A stretch of 64,000 nt of DNA from Gonatopus flavifemur (Eukaryota > Arthropoda > Insecta > Hymenoptera > Dryinidae). Shown here piece after piece: positions 25,011 through 37,315 of this stretch. Location: the NCBI GenBank assembly GCA_018340375.1, contig JAFFJZ010000129.1:1-64000 (forward strand), written 5' to 3'. The notes under the pieces were generated by a model. That model was given only the letters and a program-made list of their open reading frames with translations, did no database searches and was not told where the DNA came from. A program made the translations under genes and the position numbers. Each line of letters opens with the position of its first letter. The stretch's first letter is position 1.

Positions 25011-26106
25011 AAGAGAGCTACGTTACTGATAAAAAGAATGCGATGCATCAGAAACTTGCCAGGGCATAAGAAGAAATCTTACAAGCCGTGTAAGTATATT
25101 GTGAATATGTTCTATTGTTCATAATTGATTACAAATGATGTTCATGGTTATTGTGTTTTCAGTGTATGAGAAACTCAAAATTAATAATCATTCTCTGGCA
25201 AAAGCTCTTTCCAAGGAGAAACAAGATAATAAAGCATTGTTCTCCCAAAATGTTGCTCTAATCGCAGAGAATCAAGATTTAGAATTGGCTTGCAATAAAC
25301 GTGACGTAAGTAACACAGTTCAATTTATATGTGTAGGATATTGTAGTGTCCAGATGAAAATACATGAATGGAAGTTGATTTGCTATGACATTTTTGAAAC
25401 ATTTTGTTGAATTCCTCAATGATTTTTTGTATTCTATAATTGAAATTTGTAAAATGAATATATATTTTATTTCTCCTCCATTTTATTAGAATATCATATC
25501 TAATGTGATGCAGAATGCTAAAGAGATCCTCAAAATGTTAGTCCAAACGACTGGATACGTAACTAACACCATTACTCTCTGTCAAGAATTCACATCGGCC
25601 AATAAGGAAAATGTACAAACCTCGTGCAACATAGTTGAAAGTAAGAAAACTTGAATTCATGGCATTAATTTTGTTTTAGTTTCCTCAACAATTGAATCAT
25701 TAGTATCAATTTATAATTCAACAATGCTTTGTCAGGACAAGATTCATCAATGAAAAGATTATCCGGCAAATCTCCAGCTAGAGGAGTTGTAAAACCGATG
25801 GTCAGTGGACACACTATAACAAAACCAACCATTAATTTGAGTCGAGTGAACATTCATCGTCTTAGCGATAGGATCAATTTAAGTACAATCACAGAAACTT
25901 CCACCAGATCGGATAGAAGTCAAAATCCTGATGAAGATTCGTCGCCAATCGCTGCTCCTATCAGCAGACAAGTTAGATATGTATGTTTCTATTTTATATT
26001 TTCAATTTTTTTTTTTCAGATATAAATGTTAATTTTTCAGTCAACAGTATTTTCATTGAATGATTTTACATCAAAATATTGTAGTAGATTTTATTTCTAT
26101 CTCTGA
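25011..26106 (+). CDS. Shugoshin-like protein (tentative)
   Basis: Likely protector of centromeric cohesin; the family recruits PP2A through an N-terminal coiled coil. My exon model is 25011-25091 (uncertain), 25163-25305, 25490-25640, 25736-25980 and 26041-26106, all with GT-AG introns and compatible phases. Exon 2 encodes a coiled coil, YEKLKINNHSLAKALSKEKQ followed by NKALFSQNVALIAENQDLEL. This matches my memory of insect shugoshin N-termini. Exon 3 continues the helix (NAKEILKMLVQTTGYVTNTI). Exon 4 is basic and serine-rich (SGKSPARG, NLSRVNIHRLSDRINLS). The short last exon ends SLNDFTSKYC...YL. A C-terminal shugoshin box is not obvious. The first exon is problematic: the only frame that splices cleanly starts MKRATLLIKR, while another frame (HQKLARA, stop, EEILQA) looks more natural. 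It could also be a different coiled-coil protein or a decaying copy. Confidence 0.5.
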
Positions 26107-27603
26107 TGACCTAACAGTTGTTTTGAAGCAGTAAGAATCTTGTTTCTCAAAATTGATTTGAGATTGCAAAAGCCACTATCCATGTGACATGAAAGAGAAG
26201 AACATTCTAACTGGGTGCGTTTGTGATCTTGTTTTGCATAGAACGAGGTTTTGAAGTGAACCAGAGTTTAATCCACTTGATTCAGAGATTTAATGACATG
26301 TACACAGAAAAAATAATCTATTACTTCTTCATGTTCTTTCATTTCCACTGTGCTTCATATCACCACCGGAAATTCATGAATTTTCAGGAAAATTGCTCAT
26401 TCAGTAAATGTTGTATTGGAAATGATCGTAAATTACTATCAATTTCTTCAGAATTAGATGGACATACTTTGATTCCTCTCATCAATTTCAGTTTGATTCG
26501 TAGATAATCGGGTGGACTGAAAGTACAAAATTTTCAAATTCGGAACGCATTAGTGCCGAAAAGTTGCGTTTTGTAATGACCAATAGAAGGAAAAACAATA
26601 TAAATTGCAATTGATCAAGGTTTAACGATCAAGATTTTAACAATATCAAGAATTTTATTCTTTTTTGTGATTTCTTGAAGAATTACTATTGCAACGACTT
26701 AGAACACCATGGAACACTGGCTGCAGTCTCCCAGGGTGTTCTGTCTTTGCCTAACCTAATTGAATGTCATGATTATTCATCTCTCACTATCAGAGAAAAT
26801 TCAGCTTTGTTATCAAATGCAGCATAACATTTGGGAACATGAGAGTGGGTCGGATAAGTCAACCTCTACCGTCAGCACCTCAAACTTAGATGCTTTTTCC
26901 ACAAGCTTCACGCACTTCTCAACACAGGCCTCACAAGCTCTCTACAACTCTCGTATAGTGAAGGAAATGTTTTACATTATACTCGGGTATAGCACTGGTC
27001 TTGATTAGAGAATTCAAGAATTCCTGTTCAAAATATAACATTCAAGGTTCAACATCGTTTGAATGAAGTGCAAAAAGTGGGAAATGAGACAAAATTCATT
27101 TCAACTGCTGCTCTCGCGCGCTGTTGGAACATCCTATTTTCACAAAGAATTCCTTGCTAACATTCTCCAAATGAGGTTCCGTAGAATAAACTACGTTATT
27201 TTCAACATCGTTTAATATCTCACACAGAACATAACATTGCAGTAATATTATTTTGGAGTTGTCTGCAATCCTACACAAATAAATACTACACATTTATTTT
27301 TGTACACGAAGAATGAGTAAAATATTTTACTGCACAAATCTTTACTGCACAAAATTTATTGTGCACAAATTCTGATCGAGCTGCGTGATTCACACATTAT
27401 AACTGTACTGAATTATTATAGAGGAGTTTCACATTTTTAGAATATGACTTTTTCGGTGTAGCAATGCGAGAGAGGGGATTTACATAGCCCTCATGAACAC
27501 CTTTTTCCCCGTAATTGCTGAGAAATTGATCCACGTTCCAATGGCAAATCATAGGAATAGTGATGGAAAGAACCCAATTTTAATTCCAGATGAGGAAACA
27601 CAT
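26107..27603. other. Intergenic, no recognised feature
   Basis: AT-rich. A short hairpin GAACACC...GGTGTTC lies at about 26700-26745. Open frames here are short and have no family resemblance. Confidence 0.4.
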
Positions 27604-27937
27604 GGTGTCTACTGGTCGGGAAAAGTCGGGAATTCGGGAATAGGTCGGGAATTCCGATAGGTCGGGAAAAAGTCGGGAATGAGTAATGAATTTCGAAAGT
27701 GTATCTCCTTTTTCTTGAAATTTCGATTTCCAAAAATAACCGATCATTCTAATTAGTCAGATGAGCTTAAAGTTTTTGATTTTTTTCGTGAGTGAGTCCA
27801 CCTTTTTTGAATTCCTCGTATGTTCCATATGGATCTTTATTGTTTAAGGTTTCCCAGATAGCACAATGACTCTGAAAGCATTCGAAAAAAGTTCTCGAGA
27901 ACCCTTGAGGAATCAATGGAATATCAGAGAATAGTAA

Positions 27938-28380
27938 CCCTGCTAAAAATTTCCTACGAACTTGAGAAATATCCTTAGATTTTGAGAAATATTCTCAGAT
28001 TTTAAGAAATACTCTCCAATTTCCTGTCAAAGACTACTATCCTTTCGACCTGCATTTCTCTCCGGGATGCGGTAAAGCTCTACCGGTTGATATTATAGAA
28101 CTTGAGAAAAATGTGTCTAGTTTTATCGTAAAATTTTTACAGAAGGAATATCAGTTATCCGAAGAAAACCGGTTCATATTTTTCCATATAATTGATACTT
28201 TTTCTATAGGAATTTTATGATAAAACCACATATATTTCTCTTGAATTCTATAGAATACGATGAGAACCGATAGAGTTCTATCGTAAATTCACGATACACC
28301 ATCGTGAATTTTCGGTTCAGAAATCTCATTGAAACCGATGGAAAAATTTTATCGTTGTCTGTGGGAAATTTTCAGCACGG
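27938..28380. mobile_element. Hairpin MITE with CCCTGCTAAA ends, copy 1
   Basis: The left end is CCCTGCTAAAAATTTCC and the right end GGGAAATTTTCAGCACGG. The arms carry ATCGTAAA and CGATAGAGTTCTATCG-like stems. Same family as 31346-31779. Confidence 0.55.
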
Positions 28381-28799
28381 CACTGGTTGTACAGTTGGAA
28401 GTGTTCCTGTTCAATTGAATCAGAGATCATATTACTACTATGTGCGTTTATTGAATGTTTCATGAAAATGACTTCAAGCTGTGTTATTTTTATAAATATC
28501 CCTACGATAATTTTCGATAATTTTAATTCCAGTCCTGATTTTGTGCATCCATTTGTTCAAGTTTCGATGATAATTCCTCTTTTTACTATCAACGGAATTT
28601 GTCAACTGATTCAAGGGTATTTAAGTGATGCAGGGTTCAGTTTTTTCTGACTTCATTCATTCAAAAAATATTACACTTAACGTTAGATAAAGATAGAAGA
28701 AGCATCAGTTGAATGCTTTTAGAAGATTATTTATTTGGTCAGTGGCTATTCAGATGGAAACAAATTTTCCATCTCAACCAATAATTCATACTCCAGCCA

Positions 28800-28905
28800 A
28801 CACTACAACCTCGAGAACATGAAGCTTTAGGAACGTTCATTGAATGTTCCTGGAGGTTTGCGAACTTTCCTTGAACGTTTGTTGAGGTTTATGTTCTCTT
28901 GGGCA
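28800..28905. repeat. Short hairpin
   Basis: ACCTCGAGAACATGAA pairs imperfectly with GAGGTTTATGTTCTC. The inner stem is built from repeats of GAACGTTC. A relic resembling it is near 10010-10110. Confidence 0.4.
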
Positions 28906-29667
28906 ATGCATACCCGAAGAAAAATAAGGAGTAATCCCTATTTAAATCGCGGTAGGTTTTACTCTAGCGCCCAGTCAATATATGGATGACTATTCTCGGA
29001 GTAAACGTTCTTTTATTGGAGTACTGTGTACCAATGTTCCAGAAAAATTCACTCTGTGAGGAATTAGCCGTACTAAAAATACCGTAGAAGCTACCAAAAC
29101 ATTTTCACTAATTCTATGAAGTGAAATATACTCCTTCATTTTTGTCCGTCTAATGTATTCATCAAAAACTTTCCGCGAACTCTCAAAGTTCAGAAAGTAT
29201 TCATTATGAAATAATCCTGAGCTGTTGTGCTGCATGGCTTTACTATTAATGCTTTTATCTAGAGCTGTCAAGAATGATACGGACTCAAGCATCAAAAGGG
29301 GCGAGTAATTATGTGCCGACTTTTTTCTGAAATTATTTGATCAATAAGAATTCAAAATGCATACCGTCCATATAGCACACAGACACCTGGGAGGTATGTG
29401 AAAATATCTTGCAAATCAGAATTCTCAACCCTCATCCTGACAACACATTTTTGTATTTTTTTGATAGTGTATTTTTCTAAATATTTCATTACTAAAATCC
29501 TGAGACTATGATCTCGAATCTCATTGATTGGGTCTTCAAAAATGTGCATAGTTAGTTTGCCCTGAACATATCATTAAAACGATGTGATTTTCATTTCTCA
29601 TTCAAAGTGAGTCTCGAAGACTCTACAGTCAGGATGAGGGTTAAAGATATCCTACCGTTGTCTAGAA

Positions 29668-29766
29668 GATGTCCCATGCGACACAATCAGAACAATTGAA
29701 GAACTCCATTATTTTTCAAGAATAACGGAGTTCTCGAATTGTTCTGATTGTGTTGTATAAGACATC
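29668..29766. repeat. 99-bp hairpin
   Basis: GATGTCCCATGCGACACAAT is answered by ATTGTGTTGTATAAGACATC, and CAGAACAATTGAAGAACTCC by its inverse, around a short loop. Possible MITE; no duplication was identified. Confidence 0.55.
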
Positions 29767-31270
29767 GTTTCACCCTTCAAATTACAAGGTACCTTCAAAA
29801 CTTCTTTGTCTGCGAGAGTATTCGTGCTGTATTGAGTAATGATTAGGGCATATCTGAAATTTAGCTCTGGATATGAATTTGAGTTTCTTCATGATCTGTT
29901 GATATGAAGAATCTAAATTATGAAAAATTTGTAACACTTGGGGGTAGTTATTCTGAAAATTCTCTCATAACCACCAGAGATCACTGAAAGAGAGTGGAAA
30001 CTCATATTCAGGGTCTAATTCTGGTCATACGATTGATTATTATGCGTGTAAAATTTCCAGTGAACGCATAATTTATGAAAAAAAACTGCGTAGGATTTGA
30101 TATCATTTTTCCTGATGTTCGAAAGCCTTCGAGTATTTGCGTTGCTGATCTTGTACAAATCTAGTAAATAATGTACTGTGAGAAACTTTTTTGATTAATG
30201 ACTATCTTTGCTCGTAAGCCAAGGATATTGAAAAATTCTAACTACGAGTACTCTCGATTCTCAGCAATTTTCACCATCAGTAATGGTGGACTTGCTAAAT
30301 GTTAGTGGTTTCATTGTATAGCGAGTTACTATCCTTCATGGTAAAAATTATTGAGAGTCGAAAGTGCTCGAGAGTTGAGTGAGCTCAAACTTGGAATTCT
30401 TCAATGTCCCTGGCTGACGAACAAATATCATAATTCATCAAAAATCATTCCTCTCAGTGTTGTTTACATGTTTTTTTGTGCACAAAATAATCAATCGCTG
30501 ATATGTCGGGAAAATCTTGGAGAATTCTTGAAAAAGTCGGGAATAGGTCGGGAATTTCATTTCCAAAATTCAGTAGACACCATGAAACAATTCTTTCTTA
30601 ACCACGAGAAGTCATGAATTTTTCTTCGTTCATATTAAATCATACATGAACCCACCCCCGATTTTTTCTGATTATTCATAAGGTTGACTATGGATTTTCA
30701 GTGGAACTTGATTTTCGGATATTACTCGGGAAAAAATGTCCTCGTGGTAAACATGATAACTCATGACAGCTTTATTCGAAATCAAAAAATCAAAAATTTT
30801 CTGTTGATAGATGAATGTAACTGCATATGATTAACCAAAGGAATTTGGAAAAGAAATTGAATTCCAATTTTTGGCAGAGTTTAGAAAAGAAGAGTATAAT
30901 GTTATGTTCTCGAAGTTTGAATCGTTTATTGAAACGAGTTAGTAATCAAATAACGGAATATTTATTTATTTATTATTTATATTTAGCTGTAAAAGACCCA
31001 AAATCTTGCAGTAGGGGAGAGTGGGGACACTTGCACCACTTTTTTTTTACATTGTTATAACTTTCGTGGTTAACTTCATTCGATATATTATTTATGGGAT
31101 TTTGACAGAGCAAACATTCCTTTCTAAGTTGCAAATGATAGCAAGGTCGAATCTAACATCCTATCAATGATATAAGTGTTCTTCAAAAACATTGCGTTTG
31201 GTGCAACTCTCCCCACATGGCGGGAGACTTGCACCACCCTGTGGGGATATTTGCACCACCCTGCGAATTA

Positions 31271-31276
31271 GCTCTT

Positions 31277-31326
<50 letters not shown>
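31271..31326. repeat. (CT)n microsatellite
   Basis: About 27 CT dinucleotides, inside the GGGGAGAGTGGGG element. It generates an artificial arginine-glutamate ORF on the minus strand. Confidence 0.95.
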
Positions 31327-31329
<3 letters not shown>

Positions 31330-31345
31330 GAGTAATTGATCCTCT

Positions 31346-31779
31346 CCTTGCTAAATTTCCCCAATAAGGACCGATACAAAACGATAAATGTTTTCTATAG
31401 TTTTCAATGAGGTTTCTGAATACGGAATTTACGAAGTTATATCGTTATCAAACGATAGAACTCTATCGTTCTTTATCGTTTTCTATAAAAATTTAACAGA
31501 TTGTATAGGGTTTTATCGTGAAATTCGTATAGGAGAAGTATCAGTTATTTGGAAAAAAATAGTTATGTGTTCTAGAATAAGTAGTACTTTTCCAATACGA
31601 ATTTCACGATAAGACCCTATACAATCTGTTGAATTTTTATAGAAAACGGTAAGGAACGATAGAGTTCTATCGTTTGATAACGATATAACTTCGTAAATTC
31701 CGTATTCAGAAACCTCATTGAAAACTATAGAAAAAATTTATCGTTTTGTATCGTTCTTTATGGGAATAATTTAGCAGGG
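31346..31779. mobile_element. Hairpin MITE with CCTTGCTAAATT ends, copy 2
   Basis: Arms of about 200 bp, nearly perfectly inverted, run from CCTTGCTAAATTTCCCC to the inverse GGGAATAATTTAGCAGGG. The stem includes CGATAGAACTCTATCG and GAGGTTTCTGAATACGG. Better preserved than the copy at 27938. Flanking TAATTG occurs on both sides but at unequal distances, so the duplication is unclear. Confidence 0.7.
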
Positions 31780-32040
31780 CTAATTGGAATAATAACCAGT
31801 ATTTTCAAATCTATTTATCAGTATTTATTTGAAATGAGTAATCAGATATACAAGTGAATAGCTGAACTTACGATCAAGATGGACTTTATGCAGTTCAGAG
31901 TTTGATACTAGCAACAACCTTTTATTGAAAACTAATTGCACAAGAGTGTTTGCTATGAACGGAGGAAACAAGTGAAATTTGTCACTCCTACCAACTCATA
32001 TCAGGAGGCATAAACTCAATTGAACGTTCTTGAGACTGAT

Positions 32041-32187
32041 TTCAGTGCCGCCAAGAGGAAGGGTACTTGAACTAATCTCACATGAAGGCACTGATACTGT
32101 GTCACAAACTTTTATGATGTGTTGAGCATTTGTGTAAATGTATCCATGTGAGGTTAGTTCCAGTAGCCTTCTCCTTGGCGGCGCTGA
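32041..32187. repeat. 147-bp hairpin
   Basis: TTCAGTGCCGCCAAGAGGAA pairs with TTGGCGGCGCTGAA, and CTAATCTCACATG pairs with CATGTGAGGTTAG, inside the element at 31014-32842. Confidence 0.6.
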
Positions 32188-32844
32188 AGTTCATTATGAA
32201 AATTCTCTCATTGAGTTTATCCCCCCTGACTTATATGAAGTGAGATCATTCATGGAAATAGCAAAGAGTTTCACAGAGTATTTTATCAAACAAAAGAATC
32301 TTTCTCTCTCTTTCTCCTTCCTCTCCTTCTCTCTTCTGTTCTTCGGAAGAACATTCAGATTCGAACATCCGAGTGTACGGATCATTCTGAATACCTGTTT
32401 CTATAAAAAAAATGAAACATCGGAAGTGGTGCAAGTATCCCCACAATTTGTGGTGCATTGCACCCCTCACGGCATCAACAGACTACTGATGCTCGCAAAA
32501 AAATTCCAGATATTTTCAGTCAAAAAGTGGATTATGAAAATATTGTGCAACGATTGTACTTTCGATTGAGATTGGTTTCGTGGTGTTTGGGATCACTTAC
32601 AGATCATGGGAAACTTTTTCTGAAAAACTAAGGAGACACAAATCAAACGATTCTGAGAGTGCCAAACCTTTTGATATCAATAAAAAAACAGAGATTCATT
32701 CCACATTCCTGTGAACTCGTGTGGAGTTAGGTCATCCATTCAGCAAACGCCACGTGCAAGAACAGTTCAGAAATTTTGGAAAATTAAGAGATATCTGCTG
32801 TGGTGCATATCACCCCATGGTGCAAGTGTCCCCACTCTCCCCTA

Positions 32845-33624
32845 CATTCTTTGACCGATGTTTTCAGTTGCAAAAAATCACAAACAATCCATTCGAGAAG
32901 ATGAATAACGATGATTCACTGAATTTTGTAAGTTTGAATTCTCGTTTCGTTTCTTCAAGCAATTCCAACTCCATGAACCTGCAATATTCGATGAATTTTT
33001 GGTACTTATCCTTTCATAAAATATGTTCCAATCAATGAAATTGAGAACCCTCTGATGAATCACCAATAAATTGTACCTAGAAGGAATGTGCGAAATTTCA
33101 TTGAGATTGGTACAATAGATTCTGGGAAATCGTGTCCACTGGCTTCAAAATCAAGGTGTTGATAAACATCCTTCCAGAGTCTCAAGTAGACACAAGACTG
33201 TGAAGGGAAAGGACCATCTACCAGTATATGCAAGAGTTTCGATGAGATTCTATGTAGAATTCAATGTTCTATTGTTTTCTATCGGTATGATCGGTGGAAC
33301 CTGATGGATCCCGGTAAAAATAAAATATCTCATCGGCTTTTATGTGGCTTTTTCACAGCATCTATTGGGATTTATTGCAATCTATTGGGTTATTCGGACA
33401 GGGGTGTTGAAATCATTTGAACCAGGATGTGGTATCATTACATTGATATTTCATTTGTTTCGTTTTTTGAAATTTCACGTAGGGTGCACTGAGAGAAATC
33501 GCTTAGTTGCGTGAGCAAAAACACTTTGGTTGTTAATCTTTTAGTTCGTTTGAATTAATCTTTATCTTATACAAATGAAAATTTGTTATTAATTTCTATT
33601 GGATTAATTTTTCATTAGCTTCAT
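32845..33624. other. Intergenic, no recognised feature
   Basis: AT-rich sequence with no gene-like frame. Confidence 0.4.
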
Positions 33625-34969
33625 CAGGGTTCCCACTAATCAGGGAAATCAGGGAAAAGTCAGGAAATATCAGGGAATCCTGTGAGGAAAAACACAAAGT
33701 TTTTATTTTTTCATTTTTCTAAAAAAACATCGGAGTAAATGATTCTCTTTCCACTCTTTTTCCAAAACAACCTGAATTTTCAGCAATATTCGAGAAACAA
33801 AGTAGATATTCAAAGAAAAACAAAATTATGATGATTCATGAACTCTTCATGTCAATCGAATCAGGCAATCTACATTTCAAAAATAATCATAAAATGAACT
33901 GAGATCGATAAGAATTGATACACTGAGAAAAGAATTTGGTTACATGAAATAAATACATTTATTCGTCACTTAGTGAGAAATATTCATCTACTATCAACAA
34001 ATATAGTAACTATTAACGAATATCACAGTTGGGACACGTAGGATCTATTTTATACAGCATTTAAAATGAAAAAACCATTCATTTGGTACGTTTATTTCAT
34101 ATCAAGAATTCCATACGTCTTTTAAGTAACGAATGATTCTTATTTCATAACAAAGTGATTTGATATCTCTAACTTTTTCATATGATAAATCACAGTTGAG
34201 AATGAGTCCACGTAAAATACAAATCATTCAGATCGAATTTGAGAACTAGTTGGATGTAAGTAATCAGCTTCCGATCAATACGAGATTTATTTTGCTGCAA
34301 TGCAGATTTGTTAATAGTTAATAAATCTGATTTGTGACAAACATAATACGTTTGGCGTGACTCTTCACATATTTGGATGTGGCGGTTTGAGTGTTGGCGC
34401 ACGCACGATAACCGTTATTTTAGTCACCACAACACGATAACACTTATAACAGTTATAATTTCGCTGGTTAAAAAAATCCATAGAATCTGACGAAATGAAA
34501 TTTGATGGGATTTTGTCAGAACATTGCGCGGGACTCAATCAGATTTGGCAAGATTCAATCAGAATTACATTGAGAAAACATATTCATCTAATTAAATCTC
34601 ATTGAAAATGGTTGAATAAGATTTGATCAGAACATTGTGTAAGATTCAATGAGATTTGGCGAGAATCAATGGATTTGTTTTACCAGGGTTACCTTTGAAT
34701 TTATAATTTTTAATAATTTATATAGTTTTGAATGAGAAGAGGACTGTGTTGGGATAACAGCTTGTAATAACGTAGATTAAAATCCACCATATGAAACTAT
34801 TAGGAGCCATTATAGCCCTGGTAGAAATTCCTCTAGTAATTCGCTAGTTGTAACACTTGCACTCACGAAAACTAGAGCTCCAATTCAGTAACTTTTCAGT
34901 TCAATCACCAACTTATAAGTGTTCTTACATATATAATATATATAAATATAACATTATACATTATATATA

Positions 34970-36253
34970 TTGGGAGTACAAATTAATTCGGCCCGTTGTT
35001 TACAGTTAAAGATGCGTTTATTTCAGAAGAACATGAATTATCAAATTAATCAAAGTATTGCCCATCGCTGGCTATGACTTTTTTCCATCTTTCGGGTAAA
35101 TTTCGAATCCCGTTACGGAAAAACGTCTCGTCGTTCGAGGCAATCCAAGTTAGGAGCCAATTTTCGATTTCTTCGAACGAAGTGAACCGGTGGCCTGCCA
35201 AATCGTGCTGCATCTGTCGGAATAACCAGTAATCAGAAGGAGCAATGTCCGGCGGGTGCGGTAGAATATCCCACTTGAACGTTTCCAGGTAATTTTTCAC
35301 TACCTTTGCGACATGAGGCCGAGCGTTATCGTGTAAAAGAATAACTTTGTCATGTCTTTCCTTGTATTCCGGACGTTTTTCTCGTAACGCACGACTCAAA
35401 CGAATCAATTGTAGCCTATACCGATCACCCGTAATAGAATCACCAGGTTTTAGCAACTCATAGTATATAACACCCTTTTGGTCCCACCAGATACACAGCA
35501 TGATCTTTGAACCATGAATATTCCTCTTTGGTCTCGATGTTGAAGTCGATGGCAACAATTGACCGGGCATAGCATAGTATTTTCTTTTCTTTGGGTTATC
35601 GTAGAATATCCATTTCTCATCTCCTGTCACAATCCGATGTAAGAACCCCTTTCTTCGTTGTCTTTGAATCAGCTGCTCGCAAGTGAAAAATCGCCGTTCA
35701 ATATCTCTAGACTTTAAATCATAAGGCACCCAATTGCCTTGCTTTTGAATCATGCCCATGGATTGTAATTGTACGGAAACTGCTTGTTGCGTAACTCCTA
35801 ATGATTCCGCAAGCTTCTATTGCGTTTGACTCGGATCTTCGTCAAGTAAAGCCTCCAATTCCTCGTTTTCGAATTTTTTGTGGTTGTCCTGAGCGAGGCT
35901 TGTCTTCGACACTGAAATCGCCATTCTTAAAACGTCGAAACCGTTCCCTACATATCAGTTGGAGCATTGTCACCATAAACTTCCACAAGCATTTGATGGG
36001 CTTCAGCTGCACTTTTTTCCAATTAAAAAAGAAAACTAGCACCTCCCGCAAATGCTGCTTGGTTGAAACGAAATCTGACATACTTCACTGAGTAAAAATC
36101 GGGATTCTAGAAGGAACTCGGAGTGATATCAACTGAATATTATTCACGGGTGTTTAACCTCTCTGAAACAATTGAAATCGGTTGTGACTATGAAACATTC
36201 ATGAGAGCGAGAGTCATCTTTTCAAACCGGACTGAACTAATTTGTACTCCCAA
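34970..36253 (-). mobile_element. Degenerate mariner transposon (1,284 bp)
   Basis: Ends TTGGGAGTACAAATTAATTC and the imperfect inverse GAACTAATTTGTACTCCCAA are flanked by TA. The transposase runs on the minus strand and is broken. Confidence 0.9.
35046..36081 (-). pseudogene. Mariner transposase pseudogene
   Basis: The minus-strand N-terminal fragment (35842-36081) begins MSDFVSTKQHLREVLVFFF and contains CRERFRRFKNG and KPRSGQP. The region around VQLKPIKCLWKFMVT is read in a shifted frame, which implies two compensating indels. A further break near 35760-35840 separates the catalytic fragment (35046-35759), which begins MGMIQKQGNWVPYDL and contains VTGDEKWIFYD, LLHDNARPH and APSDYWLF. The expected YSP before the last aspartate is missing (HPPDIAPSD), so the last two catalytic aspartates are 31 rather than 34 residues apart. 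It cannot encode a normal DD34D enzyme. The subfamily differs from the two intact mariners. Confidence 0.9.
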
Positions 36254-36255
36254 TA

Positions 36256-36589
36256 TATACATATTATGTATACCTAATAACATAAAATATATAATGAATA
36301 TACATATGAGGTCTCTAGTTTTTCACGAGGGGAAATGTTACAAATCGTGAATTACTAGACAAATTTCTACCAGGGAGAATACCAGTTTCTGATATTCAAC
36401 TGTATTATTAATTAACGCTATTATAAACTATCATCTTGATACAGTTTCTCATTCAAAACTACATAAACTAATAATATTAAAAACGGTAGTCAAGAATAAA
36501 TTATAGGTTCAGAACACTCATTCGAAACTATTCCCATTCACAATGATTTTTTACAGAAAATTTTAAGCAAGCAGTGATGTGTATAAACT
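36256..36589. other. No recognised feature
   Basis: AT-rich, no gene. Confidence 0.4.
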
Positions 36590-37308
36590 GAGTCAAGATG
36601 ATGTTTTTAAATGGGACTCGCATGTTTTTATCATGGCATGGGAAAGCTGGTTTCAAACCCTTTACGAAACACTGGTCATGGACCCCTTTCCGCCCATCGT
36701 GGTGCCAGGTATGGACCGTCGAAGTTATTGATGAACTACTCTTAGCGCTCGTCAGGAACGACGTGGACGTGGTAGTTCTCTGTTCCCTCCGGAGTGCTTC
36801 ATTATTGTGAGTCCCCTTGCCTCTCACATGAGGGGTGCTTGATGCTGTTACAATAATTGCTCGAAGTTACCCCCCTCTGCCTGGATACATAATCCCAGTC
36901 TCCGCCGAAAATTTGTAACCGTCTTCAGAAACACTGATCGCGGTATGTTGGCACAAACAGTGCGGATGCGATCGATCATGTCCTCCCTCGTTGTTGGTTG
37001 GGCCTTGAATACTTCGTCTTTCAGAAATCCCCACAAGAAAAAGTCGGGACATGTCAAGTCGGGTGAGCGTGGAGGCCACGCAACTGGCCCATCTCGTCCA
37101 ATCCACCTTCCCGGGAAATGATGATCAAGGTATTCTCTCACGATTAATGCGTAACGGGGTGGCGCTCCATCCAGTTGGACCCACATCCTCTGCCTTGTTT
37201 GTAAATCCAGATCCTCAAGCAAGCCTGGTAAATGATCCGCCAGAAATTCCAGAAACATGGGGCCGTTCAAAGTGCCGTTGAAAAAATGTGGACCGACTAA
37301 ATAGCCAT
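36590..37308 (-). pseudogene. C-terminal part of split DD41D mariner-type transposase
   Basis: The minus strand encodes GYLVGPHFFNGTLNGPMFLE, WVQLDGAPPRYALIVREYL, PPRSPDLTCPDFFLWG and the C-terminus AEGGNFEQLL, with its stop at about 36848. It is followed by about 250 bp of 3' element sequence. I count 41 residues between the aspartates of LDGAP and CPDFF, a DD41D arrangement. The upstream boundary is the Foldback-like insertion at 37309; the N-terminal half continues at 43253. The 3' end of the element lacks its terminal repeat here. Confidence 0.85.
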
Positions 37309-37315
37309 GAGTCGT

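Larger units (their letters stand above)
27604..30581. mobile_element. Putative 3-kb element with GGTGTCTACTG ends
   Basis: The left terminus is GGTGTCTACTGGTCGGG and the right terminus ends CAGTAGACACC, an 11-bp inverted repeat. Next to each end lies the same-orientation string AAAAGTCGGGAAT...AATAGGTCGGGAAT. No clear target duplication is visible beyond a possible AT. The interior holds a hairpin element (27938-28380), a hairpin at 28800-28905, another at 29668-29766, and no convincing ORF. Non-autonomous DNA transposon of unknown superfamily. Confidence 0.5.
31014..32842. mobile_element. TA-flanked element with GGGGAGAGTGGGG ends (1,829 bp)
   Basis: Terminal inverted repeats of about 25 bp begin GGGGAGAGTGGGGACACTTG and are flanked by TA on each side. 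The interior repeats the end motif in pieces near 31200-31260 (GCAACTCTCCCCAC, ACTTGCACCACCC) and near 32425-32470. This is a non-autonomous element, and TA flanks suggest Tc1/mariner-type transposition. Its interior contains a (CT)n tract and two hairpins. No transposase. Confidence 0.75.

Noticed and set aside
31164..31379. Arginine/glutamate-rich minus-strand ORF
   Set aside because: Translation of the (CT)n microsatellite.
32138..32569. 143-codon ORF inside the GGGGAGAGTGGGG element
   Set aside because: It overlaps hairpin sequence and copies of the terminal motif, with no transposase motifs.
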